Assembly: GCF_014529535.1 (NCBI RefSeq)
Contig: NC_050735.1
Location: 1,922,001 to 1,986,000, forward strand
Direction of reading: 5' to 3'
Source of the DNA: Bradysia coprophila
Taxonomy: Eukaryota > Arthropoda > Insecta > Diptera > Sciaridae
Length of the DNA: 64,000 bases
Under the pieces are notes generated by a model, which had not been told where the DNA came from, did no database searches, and worked only from the letters and a program-made list of their open reading frames with translations. The translations under genes and the position numbers were made by a program. Of this stretch, positions 1 to 10,982 are shown one piece after another (position 1 is the stretch's first letter; every line of letters starts with the position of its first letter).

Positions 1-503
1 CAAAAAATCAAACTTTTCTTTAAGATCTTTAAAAATTAATAAATTCCATCTGCTAAAGAGTAATCATGAGTTTTCTTAGGCTTAGAAGATTTATGAGAAG
101 AGAAGACCTTGCATAGTCGGTTGGCGAAGGTAAGAATATTCATTAAATGTTTCTGATTCGACCTACAGCTAATGTATTCGTTCCCAATTCTTACCGGACA
201 GAACTACGCGTTACACTTACCATTTCCCTTAACTACGGTCATTTTCCCGACCAACTTCCGGATCAGTCAGGAAATGAAAATCCTTCACATTAAATGCGTT
301 GTAACAGTTGAAAAATTAGATGTTAATGAATCTGCAACTTCGATGAATTTCTACATCAATTTCACTGATGGATTGTTTTTCATATTTGGCTTCCTGTTTG
401 TTGGATTTGATTTGATTTTAATTGTACCATCCACAATGAAAATGAAGTGTCCATTACGCATTTCAAACTAAAATTTTAGTTACTCTTTGCTAGCAGCATC
501 AAC
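1..503. other. Upstream region, no supported gene
   Basis: AT-rich sequence before the first modelled gene. A 99-codon open frame at 172-471 (+) has hydrophobic stretches, but I see no family resemblance, no splice partner and no clear start context. I do not call it a gene. The immediate upstream stretch of the DUF1091 gene (470-503) must contain its 5' UTR. Confidence 0.4.
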
Positions 504-1299
504 ATGAAGCGAAGTTTTATATTCCAAACGGCAATTTTATTCCAAATTATCTGGATTGCATCGGGATGGGTACATAGGCAATGCGTTGAAGTGGACAGTA
601 TTTCACACGAATTACGTCTGAATCTTACTTTTTCTTTCGAAATTATCTATTGACATGAAAACTCTGTGATCTGTACATCCTTCTGTGAAATATTCCACTT
701 TCCCAAAGCTGTACAAATCTGTTAAAATTTCAAATAAATTTTCAGAAATACCAAGTGCTTCCAACGAAAGTGAATAGCGAAGCACTGAGCGAAAAGGCTC
801 AACATAATATTTCAATATCCGATAGCGGTGGTTTGAGCCTGTACATTAATCTGAAGGAAGACTTGCATGATCTCTTTATGACAATAAACTTAGCCATGAA
901 TTTTGACTCCGAAAAAGAAAGCAGCATCGATGTGGTCAAACGAACGGTGAACTGCTGCCAACTATTCAAGGAATCCTCATACGCGCCGGAACTGCAGTAT
1001 TTTTACAAAATATTGTTGAACTATGGACATTTTCCCGTGCAATGCCCGGTGAAGAAGGTCAGAAATTTTTGAAGTTTTTCTTTTCAGTGCAAAAAGCGAA
1101 ACTGAATGGCGAATTTTAGGGTTTGTACTACGTTGAAGATTTGACGATGAATCCGGAAGGACTGCCAGTAGAATTGGTGAATGAAACAACCGCTTTTTTG
1201 ACCATAAAATTTTCGGTTAAAGAGAAAAATAGATTCAAAATTTTGGGCGCCTACCAACTGTATTTTACAATTAAAAAAATTGGGAATGCCGCTGACTAA
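504..1299 (+). CDS. DUF1091-family small secreted protein (3 exons)
   Basis: Exons 504-569, 746-1057 and 1120-1299 join in phase 0 at both introns and give about 185 residues. Residues 1-20 are a signal peptide (MKRSFIFQTAILFQIIWIAS). The body has the pattern of the insect DUF1091 family, a group of small secreted proteins of the ML/MD-2-like type: an aliphatic beta-strand region, a Cys pair (VNCCQLF), then YGHFPVQCPVKKGLYYVEDL, which matches the family's 'yP..CP...G.Yy' signature, followed by a C-terminal LPVELVNETTAFLTIKFSV strand pair. In flies this is a large, fast-evolving and mostly uncharacterised family. Chemosensory or lipid-binding roles have been suggested, and no specific function can be read here. 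The start was chosen because the signal peptide begins there and the frame closes upstream. The second intron has a plausible alternative acceptor (ttttcag at about 1087), but only the ttttag acceptor at 1119 keeps the reading frame. Confidence 0.75.
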
Positions 1300-4200
1300 T
1301 GAAACTAATTCTGCAGATCGCTTAAACATTAAATAAAATTTGTGTGTTTTAATTGCACTGTATTGTATTGTGAATTATTAAATGGACCGAAAGATTGTTC
1401 GAATTCCAAAACAATTTTAGGTTTTTTTGCGATTGAAAGACTAAACGCTGTGCGACCAGGACATATAGTTTTAAAATTGCTAAAGTTTCCAAAATTTGCT
1501 GTTCAGATATTATTATGGTTGTGGGTGCCATATCTTCGCTTCGAATCTCTAACGGTTTTAGGCTGAAAACACACGGGTAATTTTGCGCTGCTGTGATGGA
1601 TAATTGTGCTGCGTCTTCCATTGTAATCCGATTAGTAGCATGGAAAACGCAGACTACACCCGATTACACTACTGTGAAGTAAATAAAAATTCGAAATTTC
1701 TTTATCAACAACCGGTTAAATTGTAATTTGCGTTATTGCAGAATTGTTTAACATAACTCGATTCCACTATCGGTTAAATGAACCACAATTTTCATTGATA
1801 TTCGTAACATGTGTAAGTGTGTTATGGACAGTCATTTTAGCATAATACGAGTAATTGCAACGAACGGCGCTTCGATTTCAATTAAAAACGACAATTCTCT
1901 CTCTACAGTCAGATATTTCGTAACAATAATCAAGATTTATAAACAAGACACGTGTACTATAGTAAGTGCACCTACAAAAAACCAGAAATTATATGCAAAA
2001 ATCACCTCGACTCTCTGGAAAGTTTTCTCTCATCAAAGCTTCGTCAATGAGAGGAGCATTGTCAACCTCACCTCACATAGACCTCACAGCAGAAACACTG
2101 TTCGTTGGTACCCATCGCACTGTTGATAGTTCAGTACAGATCAATCATTTGATCGGTTACAATGTTAAAGGTTTTGTGTTGGATTTTGATATAAAAATTG
2201 AATAGTCGTCTGTGAAGTTACTATTGTCATCAGTGTTTTTGTTCAATTGTTTTAATTTTTTGTCATTTTTCGACCAAATAAAAAATATTTTTTTTTTGTT
2301 ATAAGCTTATGTTACAAGTTGATGGAGTTTGTGATCACGTATGGATATAAATCGTAATTTAATTTGTGCGGCAATTTTAATGACGAAAAATTGAATTGAA
2401 CTTTGATTTGTTTAAAAACACAAATATTTCACACAAAAAGTTGCTGAAATGTGAGTTTTTTGTGTTGTGTTGTTTTATTTTTTGTTGTTTGTTTTTTTTT
2501 TTTGGTTGTTTATTTATTTTTTGCTCCATGTAAACACCAAGTCTTGCATGCATTTTGATATCTACAAATAATATGGATAATTGTACGAGACCTCTATGTG
2601 AATGTTTTTCGAAAGTTTGCTGGTTATTGACACACCTGTGCTTTTCAAATTGATTTATAAAGTTCAATCTTCAATGTGTTTACTATACCAAAGTTAATAT
2701 GCTTCGAAGAGTATTGAAAATAGACTGAACAAACATTGCATTTAGGCTAATTTAATTTTTAAAAAAAGTTATCTTTTTATCTACCTAACAAGATATGTGT
2801 GAAGTATCTAGTTTTAGGGGACATTCATCCATAAAGGACGTTTGTAATTTAGTGTTGTCATACAGATTTATAACTCGAAAATTATGAATTTTTGAAAATC
2901 AAATTTATGTTCTATTTAGGAAGAGGGAAAAGGTATATTTATGAAGAGGGCGGAAATGCATTCTACAGAAATTCTACTTCAGAAATTCAGAAATTTATGG
3001 AGTTATCGTATCCTATACCTTTCATCGGTCGAGCACTTGTTTTGACGTTCTTAACATTCAATACATGACGAAATATCACGTTTTCGCGTGATTATAGACG
3101 TCTTTGTCGCCTCGATCTTTCAACTTTTTCTTGGTAGTTTCATAGTAGTTTCCATCACCTTTTCTATCTCAATATGCCCAGATCCCTCAAGGAGAACCAA
3201 GCTTTAATAACAAGTTTTCCTGTCAATGTCCTAAGTGGAGTTAACTACGAAATACGATGAATGGATGAATAAATACATTTTCATCATACGATGATTTGGT
3301 CGTTGCTGGTATAATTGACAATCTATTTATCATCGATTTTTGAGGGTTCAGTAACCATATTTGGACAAGGGATCTCGGGGGATTCTATCTCAGTCCCATA
3401 GATAATGAATTTTGTGTTTGAAAAAATTACATCTTAGGCTATTCAGACGGGCTAAAGTATTAGGGGTGGTGAGGGTTTTTTTAGAAATGTGTTTCTTTGG
3501 TTAGGATATAGAATTTAGTGTGAATGAAACAAAATGACATGTTTCGTCTTTATCAACGCAATCTGAGACTAAGATAGAACATCTTTCGTATAACTCATTA
3601 TTTCCTTCATGCGAATGCATATGTTTATGTAATCCATAATGATGGAGTGAACGTAGACTGAATGCAATATACTCAAATCAAAATGTTAGATAAACATCTG
3701 GCGTATTTTTTGATCTTCTGTGCTATTGTTTTTGTTGCAATGACGATTGTCTTATACATTTCGTTCAACAGAGCATTTACAGAAAACAATATCGCGAGCC
3801 AGTAATTTTTGAACTGATGAAACGTTTCCCACATTGGTCTGGTAAATTAATTGTAATTTTGTCACGAAATTTTTAAACTTATATCGGAGACATTATTGTA
3901 CATTGTACACAGAAAACATATCTGTGTAGATTGTTTGATTGCACAAAACAGTGAGACTAAGTAAAATGTCTTTGTTGACTGTTTACAATAAATATAAAAA
4001 CAATTTTTGATAAGATTAACATTTATGAGGAATACCACTGATGTGATATTGTCTGCTTTTGTTTAATGTATACATACGGGCTTAGAGCCTAGAGTATTAA
4101 CATTTGTAAACGACAAGCGTTTCGCGATATAATCAATATGTAATTTCTTCTATTCGAAGTATTGTACAGTCTTTGATACAGAATCTTAAAAAAAAACTTT

Positions 4201-4880
4201 TATTGAAACCTCACTTGCATTGGAATCTTCGGATTTGGGATATTTCATTAGATGAAACGCATGATTATAAAAAAATAATTTATTGAAACTGCTTCTCACA
4301 AATTATCATTTCGACTGACTAGATTTTCATCCCCTATACTACTACGATTATGCTAATGAATTTGATTCTGTGATCAACACTCCAACAACTTGTTCATCTG
4401 AGGAGTTGTCTTAGATTTCTATGTAAGAAAACAAGAGAAGACATGACGACAGCGTACAGCCGCTTCGACGTATATGGTCAGATGTTTACTTAGGATAAAA
4501 CACACGAAAGATTAGACATTCAAATTTTCTACTATCTTCTCCGAGTTGTTTAGTGATGAATGATTGGTCAACTTTTCCGAAATAAACCAAAATAGACCAA
4601 AATAAACGATGATCTCTGTTTAGTTTGCTATCTCTAGCTATATCCCTCTCTGTGTTAATTAGAGTGTTCGGATGGGTAAACTAATGAGATTAAAGGTTTT
4701 GGTTCAATAGAAGTAAAATATTTAAGTTTTATAATAATTCACGCCATAAGCGCCCTTTCATAATTTGATTCGATGAATCGATGGATGAACCAATGGACTG
4801 AAAAATATATTTCAACGCAATCAATAACAACAATTGGCCATTAACATTAAGTATTATTAACTGAAGATAGAAAAAATAAA
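1300..4880. other. Intergenic AT-rich DNA, no gene seen
   Basis: About 3.6 kb without a credible exon. The DUF1091 transcript probably ends near an AATAAA at about 1332. A T/G-rich low-complexity run lies at about 2450-2520. Open frames here (for example 1349-1621 -, 1809-2126 +, 2377-2667 -) are short, overlap on both strands and resemble no family I know. Confidence 0.5.
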
Positions 4881-4883
4881 AGT

Positions 4884-4953
4884 ACCGATAGAAAATGATG
4901 AATTATCGATAGAAAATGATGAACTACCGATAGAAAATGATTAATGATCGATA
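4884..4953. repeat. Three-copy 21-bp tandem repeat
   Basis: Three head-to-tail 21-bp units with consensus RYCGATAGAAAATGATKAAYN at 4884-4904, 4905-4925 and 4926-4946, followed by a partial fourth (ATCGATAA). A small local minisatellite with no protein-coding sense. Confidence 0.8.
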
Positions 4954-5039
4954 ACCCGGTACCAGTTTATAGTTTAGTACTTTTCATCGGTAAAAACTTA
5001 TTTGTAGCTTTGAATATTTTTATCGGTTGGTAATTTCGC

Positions 5040-5100
5040 TATTTGTACTTTATTATTTTTTTATTATTTTTTATTATTTTTATTATTTTTTTACCGTGTT
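5040..5100. repeat. TTATT-rich low-complexity tract
   Basis: Repeated TTATTATTTTT units form a simple microsatellite-like tract. They create a spurious hydrophobic open frame (5027-5242). Confidence 0.7.
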
Positions 5101-5249
5101 TATCTGTCATTTATTATTTTTTATCTTTAGTTTTGAATTAATTTATCGGTCGAATATAATATCCCGAATATGCATACCTCCTCCACTTTTCGCATCAATT
5201 TTCTCTACTCGACGCAAATTACGTTTCGTGGTTATTGTATAGTAGCAAA

Positions 5250-5565
5250 AAGCTTCCGAATTACAGCCAATAAGAAGTGCAGTCTGGACCACCGGCTTAA
5301 CATGACTTTAGAACCATGCATTAAAGTATTAAAAAAAAAAGTTAGGTGCTAATTGATATCTCGCCTTAATGAAGGCTAGACCACCAAACACAATGCGACT
5401 ACCCAAAGTAAAGCTTGAGTGAACTTAAGACCTTACAAATGCGATTAGCTTGAAAATTCAATGTCGAATTGTCTGGCACGGGAATCGAACCCGAATTATT
5501 TTGGAAGAAGGCTAGTACGTAACTACGACGTTAAAAATACCAGACATGGGAATAAAGATTCACGG
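5250..5565 (-). mobile_element. tRNA-derived SINE, minus-strand copy
   Basis: Read on the minus strand, the sequence contains a good RNA polymerase III B box (GGGTTCGATTCCCG, plus-strand 5480-5493). It continues through a unique body into a segment (GGCGAGATATCAATTA, then TTAAGCCGGTGGTCCAGACT) that recurs in the same order on the plus strand near 12840-12950. The B box plus a shared body at an unlinked site identifies a tRNA-derived short interspersed element rather than a true tRNA gene. No acceptor-stem pairing or cloverleaf is visible. A T-run at 5330-5340 on the plus strand lies inside the copy. Confidence 0.6.
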
Positions 5566-5885
5566 ATGTTTTCAATATAAGTGCACGTACCCTGAATGTT
5601 ATGACTTAATTCATTCATTGTAGCATTTGCAACATCTGAAGAATTTTCACGTACATACCAATTTCCTCGAACTTTTGAAACAATAATTGAATAGTTTTGT
5701 TCCGGAAACTGAATTCGTGTTCGACTTCTTTGAAGCTATGGAAGGTCTTAATTAAAATCACGTTCTCGATCTATACATTTTAATTTTTCAAATTTGATGT
5801 TCTTCTATGCAAATTATTAATTAAAATCACGTTCCACTGCTACATTTTTTAATTATTTTTCCTTTAAATTTTACATGCGTTCGTA
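5566..5885. other. Spacer, nothing recognised
   Basis: AT-rich sequence between the SINE and a foldback. Two related short segments (TTAATTAAAATCACGTTC at about 5748 and 5818) suggest a small local duplication. No gene. Confidence 0.4.
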
Positions 5886-6057
5886 CAGTAACTGTGGATT
5901 TACATAGCAACGTAAAAGTGACAGATGCAATGTTTTTTAAATACTGCAACCCGAAATTTCATTCATAAAATTAAAATTATGAATGAAATTTCGAGTTGCC
6001 GTATGAGAAAATTTTTGCATCTGTCACTTTTACGTTGCTATGTAAATCCACAGTAAC
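5886..6057. mobile_element. Small foldback element (MITE-like)
   Basis: The two arms are inverted copies: ACTGTGGATTTACATAGCAA with CGTAAAAGTGACAGATGCAA on the left, and their complement at about 6017-6053. An inner second inverted pair (CGAAATTTCATTCATAA and its complement) flanks the centre near 5970. The outer stem is almost perfect over roughly 40 bp. There is no coding capacity, so it is probably a non-autonomous transposon relic. Confidence 0.75.
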
Positions 6058-6655
6058 GCTAAATAAAAATTAAGGTCAGATGAGTGTTGACATTGTTGAA
6101 AGTGTATTCCAATAATATAAAATAATAAAGAAAAACCAACGATCTGAACAATAATAAATTCATTTCCATTTTTATCACTTTTTATATTATAACTTTGGAC
6201 AATAACATTCTCGGTACTTAAACAATAGATTTTTTTTATTGTTTCTTATCGTATAAGTTCAACAAAAATTAAGTGCAATTTTCCAAACAACAACTGTCGC
6301 GAGGGGTAACCGATTCGGTCTTAAATACTGTCAGATGGTAAAACAAATGCCGATGAAATTCCATTAATTTACGAAAATTATAATATTATGCTGCCTTGAC
6401 ACTCCACAAACAACGATGCGCTTGCTGGTAAATTGTGCGAGAGCTTTACCTACACACAACACTTTACTAGACTAGACTAGGCTACCATACGCTAGCAAGT
6501 CAACTGAGCAAACGAAAGCAAAGTGCATTTTGGAGGCTTACTATATAGAACAAGATTTTTATTTAGAATCTTAGAATTTTGCGTCGATTAAAAATAACTT
6601 ACAAGAAGTTGTCCCGACTAATTCTGTCGTGTTAAACCAAAATATCGTGTTGCAT
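6058..6655. other. Spacer, nothing recognised
   Basis: AT-rich DNA with no exon-like sequence. A short tandem (CTAGA)n-type motif occurs near 6470-6480. Confidence 0.4.
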
Positions 6656-6659
6656 GTGG

Positions 6660-7320
6660 GGTGGGCTCTGAAGAGCTTTCGAAAACTTTGAAATTCTCTT
6701 GGATTCCATTGGAAAAGTGGAATATTTCAGTGGGATACAAAAGAAGCTTAAAGCTCTCGAAAGCTTTTTGAAAGCAAAGACATCAACTCGATACGTTGGT
6801 TTAACGCGAACTTGTTCATGTTCATTTATGGACAAACTTCTGTAAATAACAAATACCAAGCAAATGATGGTAAATGAATAATTAATGGTGGTAAGATAAG
6901 GACGTGTTCAAAGCATAGGTGCGAGCTTTCGCGTAAATGTCCAGAAATTGCAAGGTTTCCCCTCGACGAGTCGCCTATGCATGTGTACAACATACGTTTA
7001 ATTGCGATCGTTTTTTTGTTAAATTTTGTATTTAAGAAAAAAATTAGCGATGAGATAATTAATTGAATGAGAAAACATTCATTCACAATAAAGCTGCGCC
7101 ATTATTATACACTGCATATCGAGCTATGACATGATTAATAACAAAATGTTGAGAGAATGTGGAAAATGAAAGTTTGACTAAGATATGATTTGAATTGTTT
7201 TTATCCAAATTTCGTCTTTTTTCTGTTTCTTTCAAAGAGCTTTAAGCTCTTCTGTATTCCACTGAAATATTCCACTTTTCTAATTGAATCCAAAAGTAAT
7301 TCAAAGCTCACCAAAGCATA
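6660..7320. repeat. Separated inverted repeat pair
   Basis: A segment at about 6663-6765 (with AAAGTGGAATATTTCAGTGG) recurs in inverted, diverged form at about 7228-7320 (CCACTGAAATATTCCACTTT), with roughly 460 bases between the arms. Both arms carry AAGAGCTTT/AAAGCTC motifs, which themselves form short hairpins. It is either an old foldback element with a large central insertion or two opposed copies of one repeat. The open frames inside it have no recognised homology. Confidence 0.6.
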
Positions 7321-7488
7321 CACGTTATTTTGGCTCAATACGGTGCGTTTGCTAATTGCTACTCCAATTGTAACTTACTTCAGTTGGATTCTATACCCAT
7401 TTCGTTTCCGAAGTCGCTACCCGTTAAAGTATAGCGCAGCATCTGTTCAGCGGAAGTGTTTTCTTTTGTCAATTTCTAAATTTGAATA

Positions 7489-7702
7489 AAGTATAGTTTC
7501 CACTTAAAAAGAGCACTCCGTTTAGCCTCCGTTTACATGACAGTTGTAAAATAGAACAAAAGAACTGTCACGCAAACGGAGTGGAAATTGAATTTATTTG
7601 AATTTTTTACTCCGTTTACGTGACAGTTCCTTTGTTCTATTTTACAACTGTCATGTAAACGGAGGCTAAACGGAGTGCTCTTTTTAAGTGGAAATTATAC
7701 TT
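7489..7702. mobile_element. 214-bp foldback MITE, near-perfect arms
   Basis: The arms of roughly 100 bp each are almost exact reverse complements. They begin GTATAGTTTCCACTTAAAAA on the left and end in the complement (TTTTTAAGTGGAAATTATAC) on the right, with ACTCCGTTTACRTGACAGTT repeated internally. The central loop is only about 25 bp. The high arm identity suggests a fairly young insertion. No coding capacity. Confidence 0.85.
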
Positions 7703-8470
7703 AAGAACTTGCAAGATCTTTCTTTTCAGTACCACATCTGAGTCAAAATATTACCTTCTTGTCTATATTATTTATACCGTCTATGTCATTGAGTATTAAT
7801 TGTTCGTTTGAGAAAATTCGAACCACTGAAAATTTAGGTCGAATTCATACTTTTAATGAGTAGAATTATACACGTAGCTCATTCATGCTATTGGTACTCG
7901 AATGAAATTCGATGAAAAAATTTAAATGCGAGCCCTAGTCGTAAAATTATGTCAAATTTGTAATGCCGTACTCTAAGCAACATAGACATAACAATTGCAC
8001 GAGCTCACAAAAGTGTATATTAGGAACGGAAATAGCTAAATATTTCTGCTACGAAGATAAGACATGGTATAGAACGCAATTAATTAATTTCTAGTTTTTA
8101 GCTCGGTTCTTAGCAACATTTAAGACATCGATGGTACGTCGGTCGGTCGGTTTCTCCTTCTGAAAGACTGAATTGTAAACTTGTTTATCGTTATGTATAC
8201 GAATCGAAGGCTAATCTGTGCAAAAATTTTATAGCGGAATTTCCTGAATGTTTAATTCGTGTCTCGTCACTGTTCATCGAAAATTACAGAAAATAAATAT
8301 TGAAGAAGTTCAGATAACCGTTCTTTGTTGATCTGTTTACCATATTACTGTTTCTCTTTACTGGATTGCTTCTCACAATTCTCATTCTTATTCACAATAC
8401 AAAGAATCACATCTAGTAAAAAGTACTTGACGATAGTAGATTACGTCCTTGCTAGTTCAATAATTCGATT
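7703..8470. other. Spacer, nothing recognised
   Basis: AT-rich sequence with a small (GGTC)n motif near 8140. A 78-codon frame at 8325-8561 partly overlaps the palindrome below and is not credible as a gene. Confidence 0.4.
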
Positions 8471-8473
8471 TGT

Positions 8474-8784
8474 TATCTTACGTTTGGCCTCGCTTCCAAT
8501 CGGCAATGTCCACAGAAGAAGTTCCACTTCCATCATATTTGTCGCATTGACAAGGGACTAAAGGGATTAGCGATGATGTGAAAAACAACATGCTGCTGTA
8601 ACTCTAGAGTCAGCATGTTGTTTTTCACATCATCGCTAATCCCTTTAGTCCCTTGTCAATGCGACAAATATGATGGAAGTGGAACTTCTTCTGTGGACAT
8701 TGCCGATTGGAAGCGAGGCCAAACGTAAGATTAACTCTAGAGTCAGCATGTTGTTTTTCACATCATCGCTAATCCCTTTAGTCT
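8474..8784. repeat. Near-perfect 121-bp-arm palindrome plus a third direct copy
   Basis: The left arm (8474-8595) and right arm (8611-8731) appear identical as reverse complements, separated by only about 15 bases (containing ACTCTAGAGT). Immediately after the right arm, about 52 bases (8733-8784, starting TAACTCTAGAGTCAGCATG) repeat 8599-8650 directly. No transposon-like ends are visible. The pattern fits a recent template-switch or fold-back duplication, or an assembly artefact. If transcribed, it would give a long perfect RNA hairpin. Confidence 0.85.
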
Positions 8785-9979
8785 TCTATAACCTGTTGCT
8801 CACTATTTACCAGAAATTCTGAATCTGACTTCTTATTAATATATTTCTTGGAGGAGAACGAACTGAAAAAACGTCAAATTATATATATTATAAACGAATT
8901 AGTGCTTTGTTAGACAAGTTATAAATTATTATAAATTCAAATATCATTTAGTCTGAGCATTACAGAACAAAAAAAGAAGAAGCTTTTCATGTTAAATCGT
9001 GTGTGTATGTGTATGCTATTGTAAAGATCCCAATTTAGTTGTGCAAACTATAATTTTTGTTCGATTCAACTCAATAGAGTGGATCACACTTCTTCAAGGT
9101 TGTAATGCTGACGTTTTATTTTTTATCCGGATCATTACAGTCTCCAATTAATTTTGTTTGTGCACAAATGTTTACAAAACGTATTCGATTGGTTCGAGAG
9201 TACACCTGATTTTGAAGGGGAACTTTCAGGCTTAATTTGATTATGTGCAGAAAGAAACCAGGGTCGTTGGCATGGATAGTACATCTGTGCAGACTGAGTA
9301 TGAAAAGAGTGAAAATCAACTCTTTGAAGAATAAGAGATTTCAGAAAATTTTCTATTTGAACAAAAAAAGTGTTTTCTAATAAGAGATCTTTCATGCAAG
9401 TAAATACAGGTCGTACCAACAAAATGCAATTAGGTATAGGTTACCACCTGTCGTTGTGCCTATCAACGTTATCATAGGACTGTTATAGTTTTGGTCCTGG
9501 ATTTTTGTTGAATAACTGAGTGCAGATTGTTAAAACATCTGTGAACATAATTCACAGCAAACCACAAAACAAAGAATTTTATATTGGCATGAGCTGTAAG
9601 AAGTGGCGACCACAGTCTTGCTACGGTCCTGTCGTAAGCGACTGTAAACGTTTATAATTTATTTATTTTACAACATCATCGTGTTGTCATTATCTTCAAA
9701 TATTGCACTTGGCTGTATTATAACCGTTCACACAACCTTTATAGGATAAAGAGTCTTTTCAACTTGGCATTTAACATTTGGTTTTTTTTATATTGTATAT
9801 TCAGATTGTCGGAATAACTAAAAGACAAATTTCTTATTTTTTTTATTGGTTTACGGCTACGGGAGAAAATTTTAATTTTCGGTTTGGTAATTCCCAAAAA
9901 ACCTTCGACCAAACAAAAAGGTGCAAAGTTAACAACGCTGATTTATCGATCTTTTATCTATGAATCATCATCACTAGAT
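8785..9979. other. Spacer, nothing recognised
   Basis: About 1.2 kb of AT-rich DNA. Overlapping minus-strand frames at 9116-9422 lack family resemblance. No exon or RNA gene is supported. Confidence 0.4.
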
Positions 9980-10982
9980 CAGGGCCTATTTTTGGTATTT
10001 TAGTACTGAAAAATTCCCGAAAAATTTCGAATTCTAACTTCTAACGAGGGATTTGTTTCTTTAAACAGCCTACCGAAATCGGACGCATTTTCCAGTGGAC
10101 TTTTTTATATGTGTCTAGAAAGGTATTCGACCCTAGAAGCCAAAACCACGTTCAAAAAAATTCTTCGAAGTTTGCCTGGCTGGTGAAAGGTGATCAAAAA
10201 CCGAAAACTTGCACTTTTCATACAAAAATTTCTCCAGTTACACGAGCCTTACAGGGTCGTGTGGGGTGTCATTAGAAAGGTGATCACATGTACTATTGAG
10301 CCGAATAGGGACTTATTGAGTTTAAAATTCATCGACACTGAAATATGTGCAGTTAAAGTTTTCAATCGAAGACTACTGTTCTTACTGAAATTTCTCGAGT
10401 TACACAAAACGTACATGGTCGTGTGGGGTATCATTTGAAAGGTAATTTAATGTGCTTTTGGGCCAAATAGGGACATAGGGAAGTTCTTATGAAGTTTGGA
10501 TGCATCTATGATGAAATATGTACACCTAAACATTTCAACTTCTATTTCATCGTAGATGCATCCAAACCACATAAGACCATATTTGGCCCAAAAGAAAAAA
10601 ACTGTCAAATGACACCCTACACGAGCATGTACGTTTTGTGCACCTAGAGAAATTTCAGAAAGAACAGTGTAAGTCTTCGGTTGAAGCACACAACAAATGT
10701 CGAATTTGCCGAATTTTCCGTGTGCACATATTTCAGTGTCGATGAATTTTAAACACAATAAGTTTTATTCGGCTCAATAGTACGTGTGATTACCTTTCTA
10801 ATGACACCCCACACGACCATGTACGGCTCGTGTAACTGGATAAATTTTTGTAAGAAAAGTGCAAGTTTTCGGTTTTTGATCACCTTTCACCAGCTAGACA
10901 AACTTCGAAGAATTTTTTTGAAAGTGGTTTTTCAAAAGAATCCCTCAACATCTTTTTCGGAATTTCCCAAAAATAAGCCCTG
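9980..10982. mobile_element. 1-kb foldback element with CAGGGCYTATTTTTGG termini
   Basis: The element starts CAGGGCCTATTTTTGG and ends with the inverted CCAAAAATAAGCCCTG. The two arms (about 9980-10500 and 10510-10982) are inverted copies, meeting around GATGCATCTATGATGAAATA and its complement. Each arm contains a tandemly duplicated block of roughly 180 bp built on GTGTGGGGTGTCATTAGAAA and ATTCATCGACACTGAAATAT. The same termini occur at 23936-24058 and near 45730 and 61310, so this is a repeat family. Flanks show at most an imperfect 6-bp match (CTAGAT/CTAAAT). No transposase is present, so it is a non-autonomous, hAT-like (inferred) element. Confidence 0.8.

Noticed and set aside
172-471. 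99-codon plus-strand open frame as a first gene, perhaps a DUF1091 paralogue
   Set aside because: No signal peptide, no CP-G-Y signature and no splice partner. Similarity to the neighbour could not be shown.
5040-5240. Hydrophobic open frame suggesting a membrane peptide
   Set aside because: Caused by a TTATTATTTTT simple repeat.
5470-5500. A tRNA gene on the minus strand (perfect-looking B box)
   Set aside because: No cloverleaf stems or anticodon arm can be drawn. The sequence continues into a body repeated near 12.4-12.9 kb, so it is a SINE.
10190-10758. Plus- and minus-strand frames of 80-100 codons at 10.2-10.8 kb
   Set aside because: They lie wholly within the arms of a foldback element and mirror each other.
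9980-10982. LTR-type element bounded by repeats
   Set aside because: The terminal repeats are inverted, not direct, and no retroelement coding or priming site is visible. No retroviral or virus-like element was recognised anywhere in the window.
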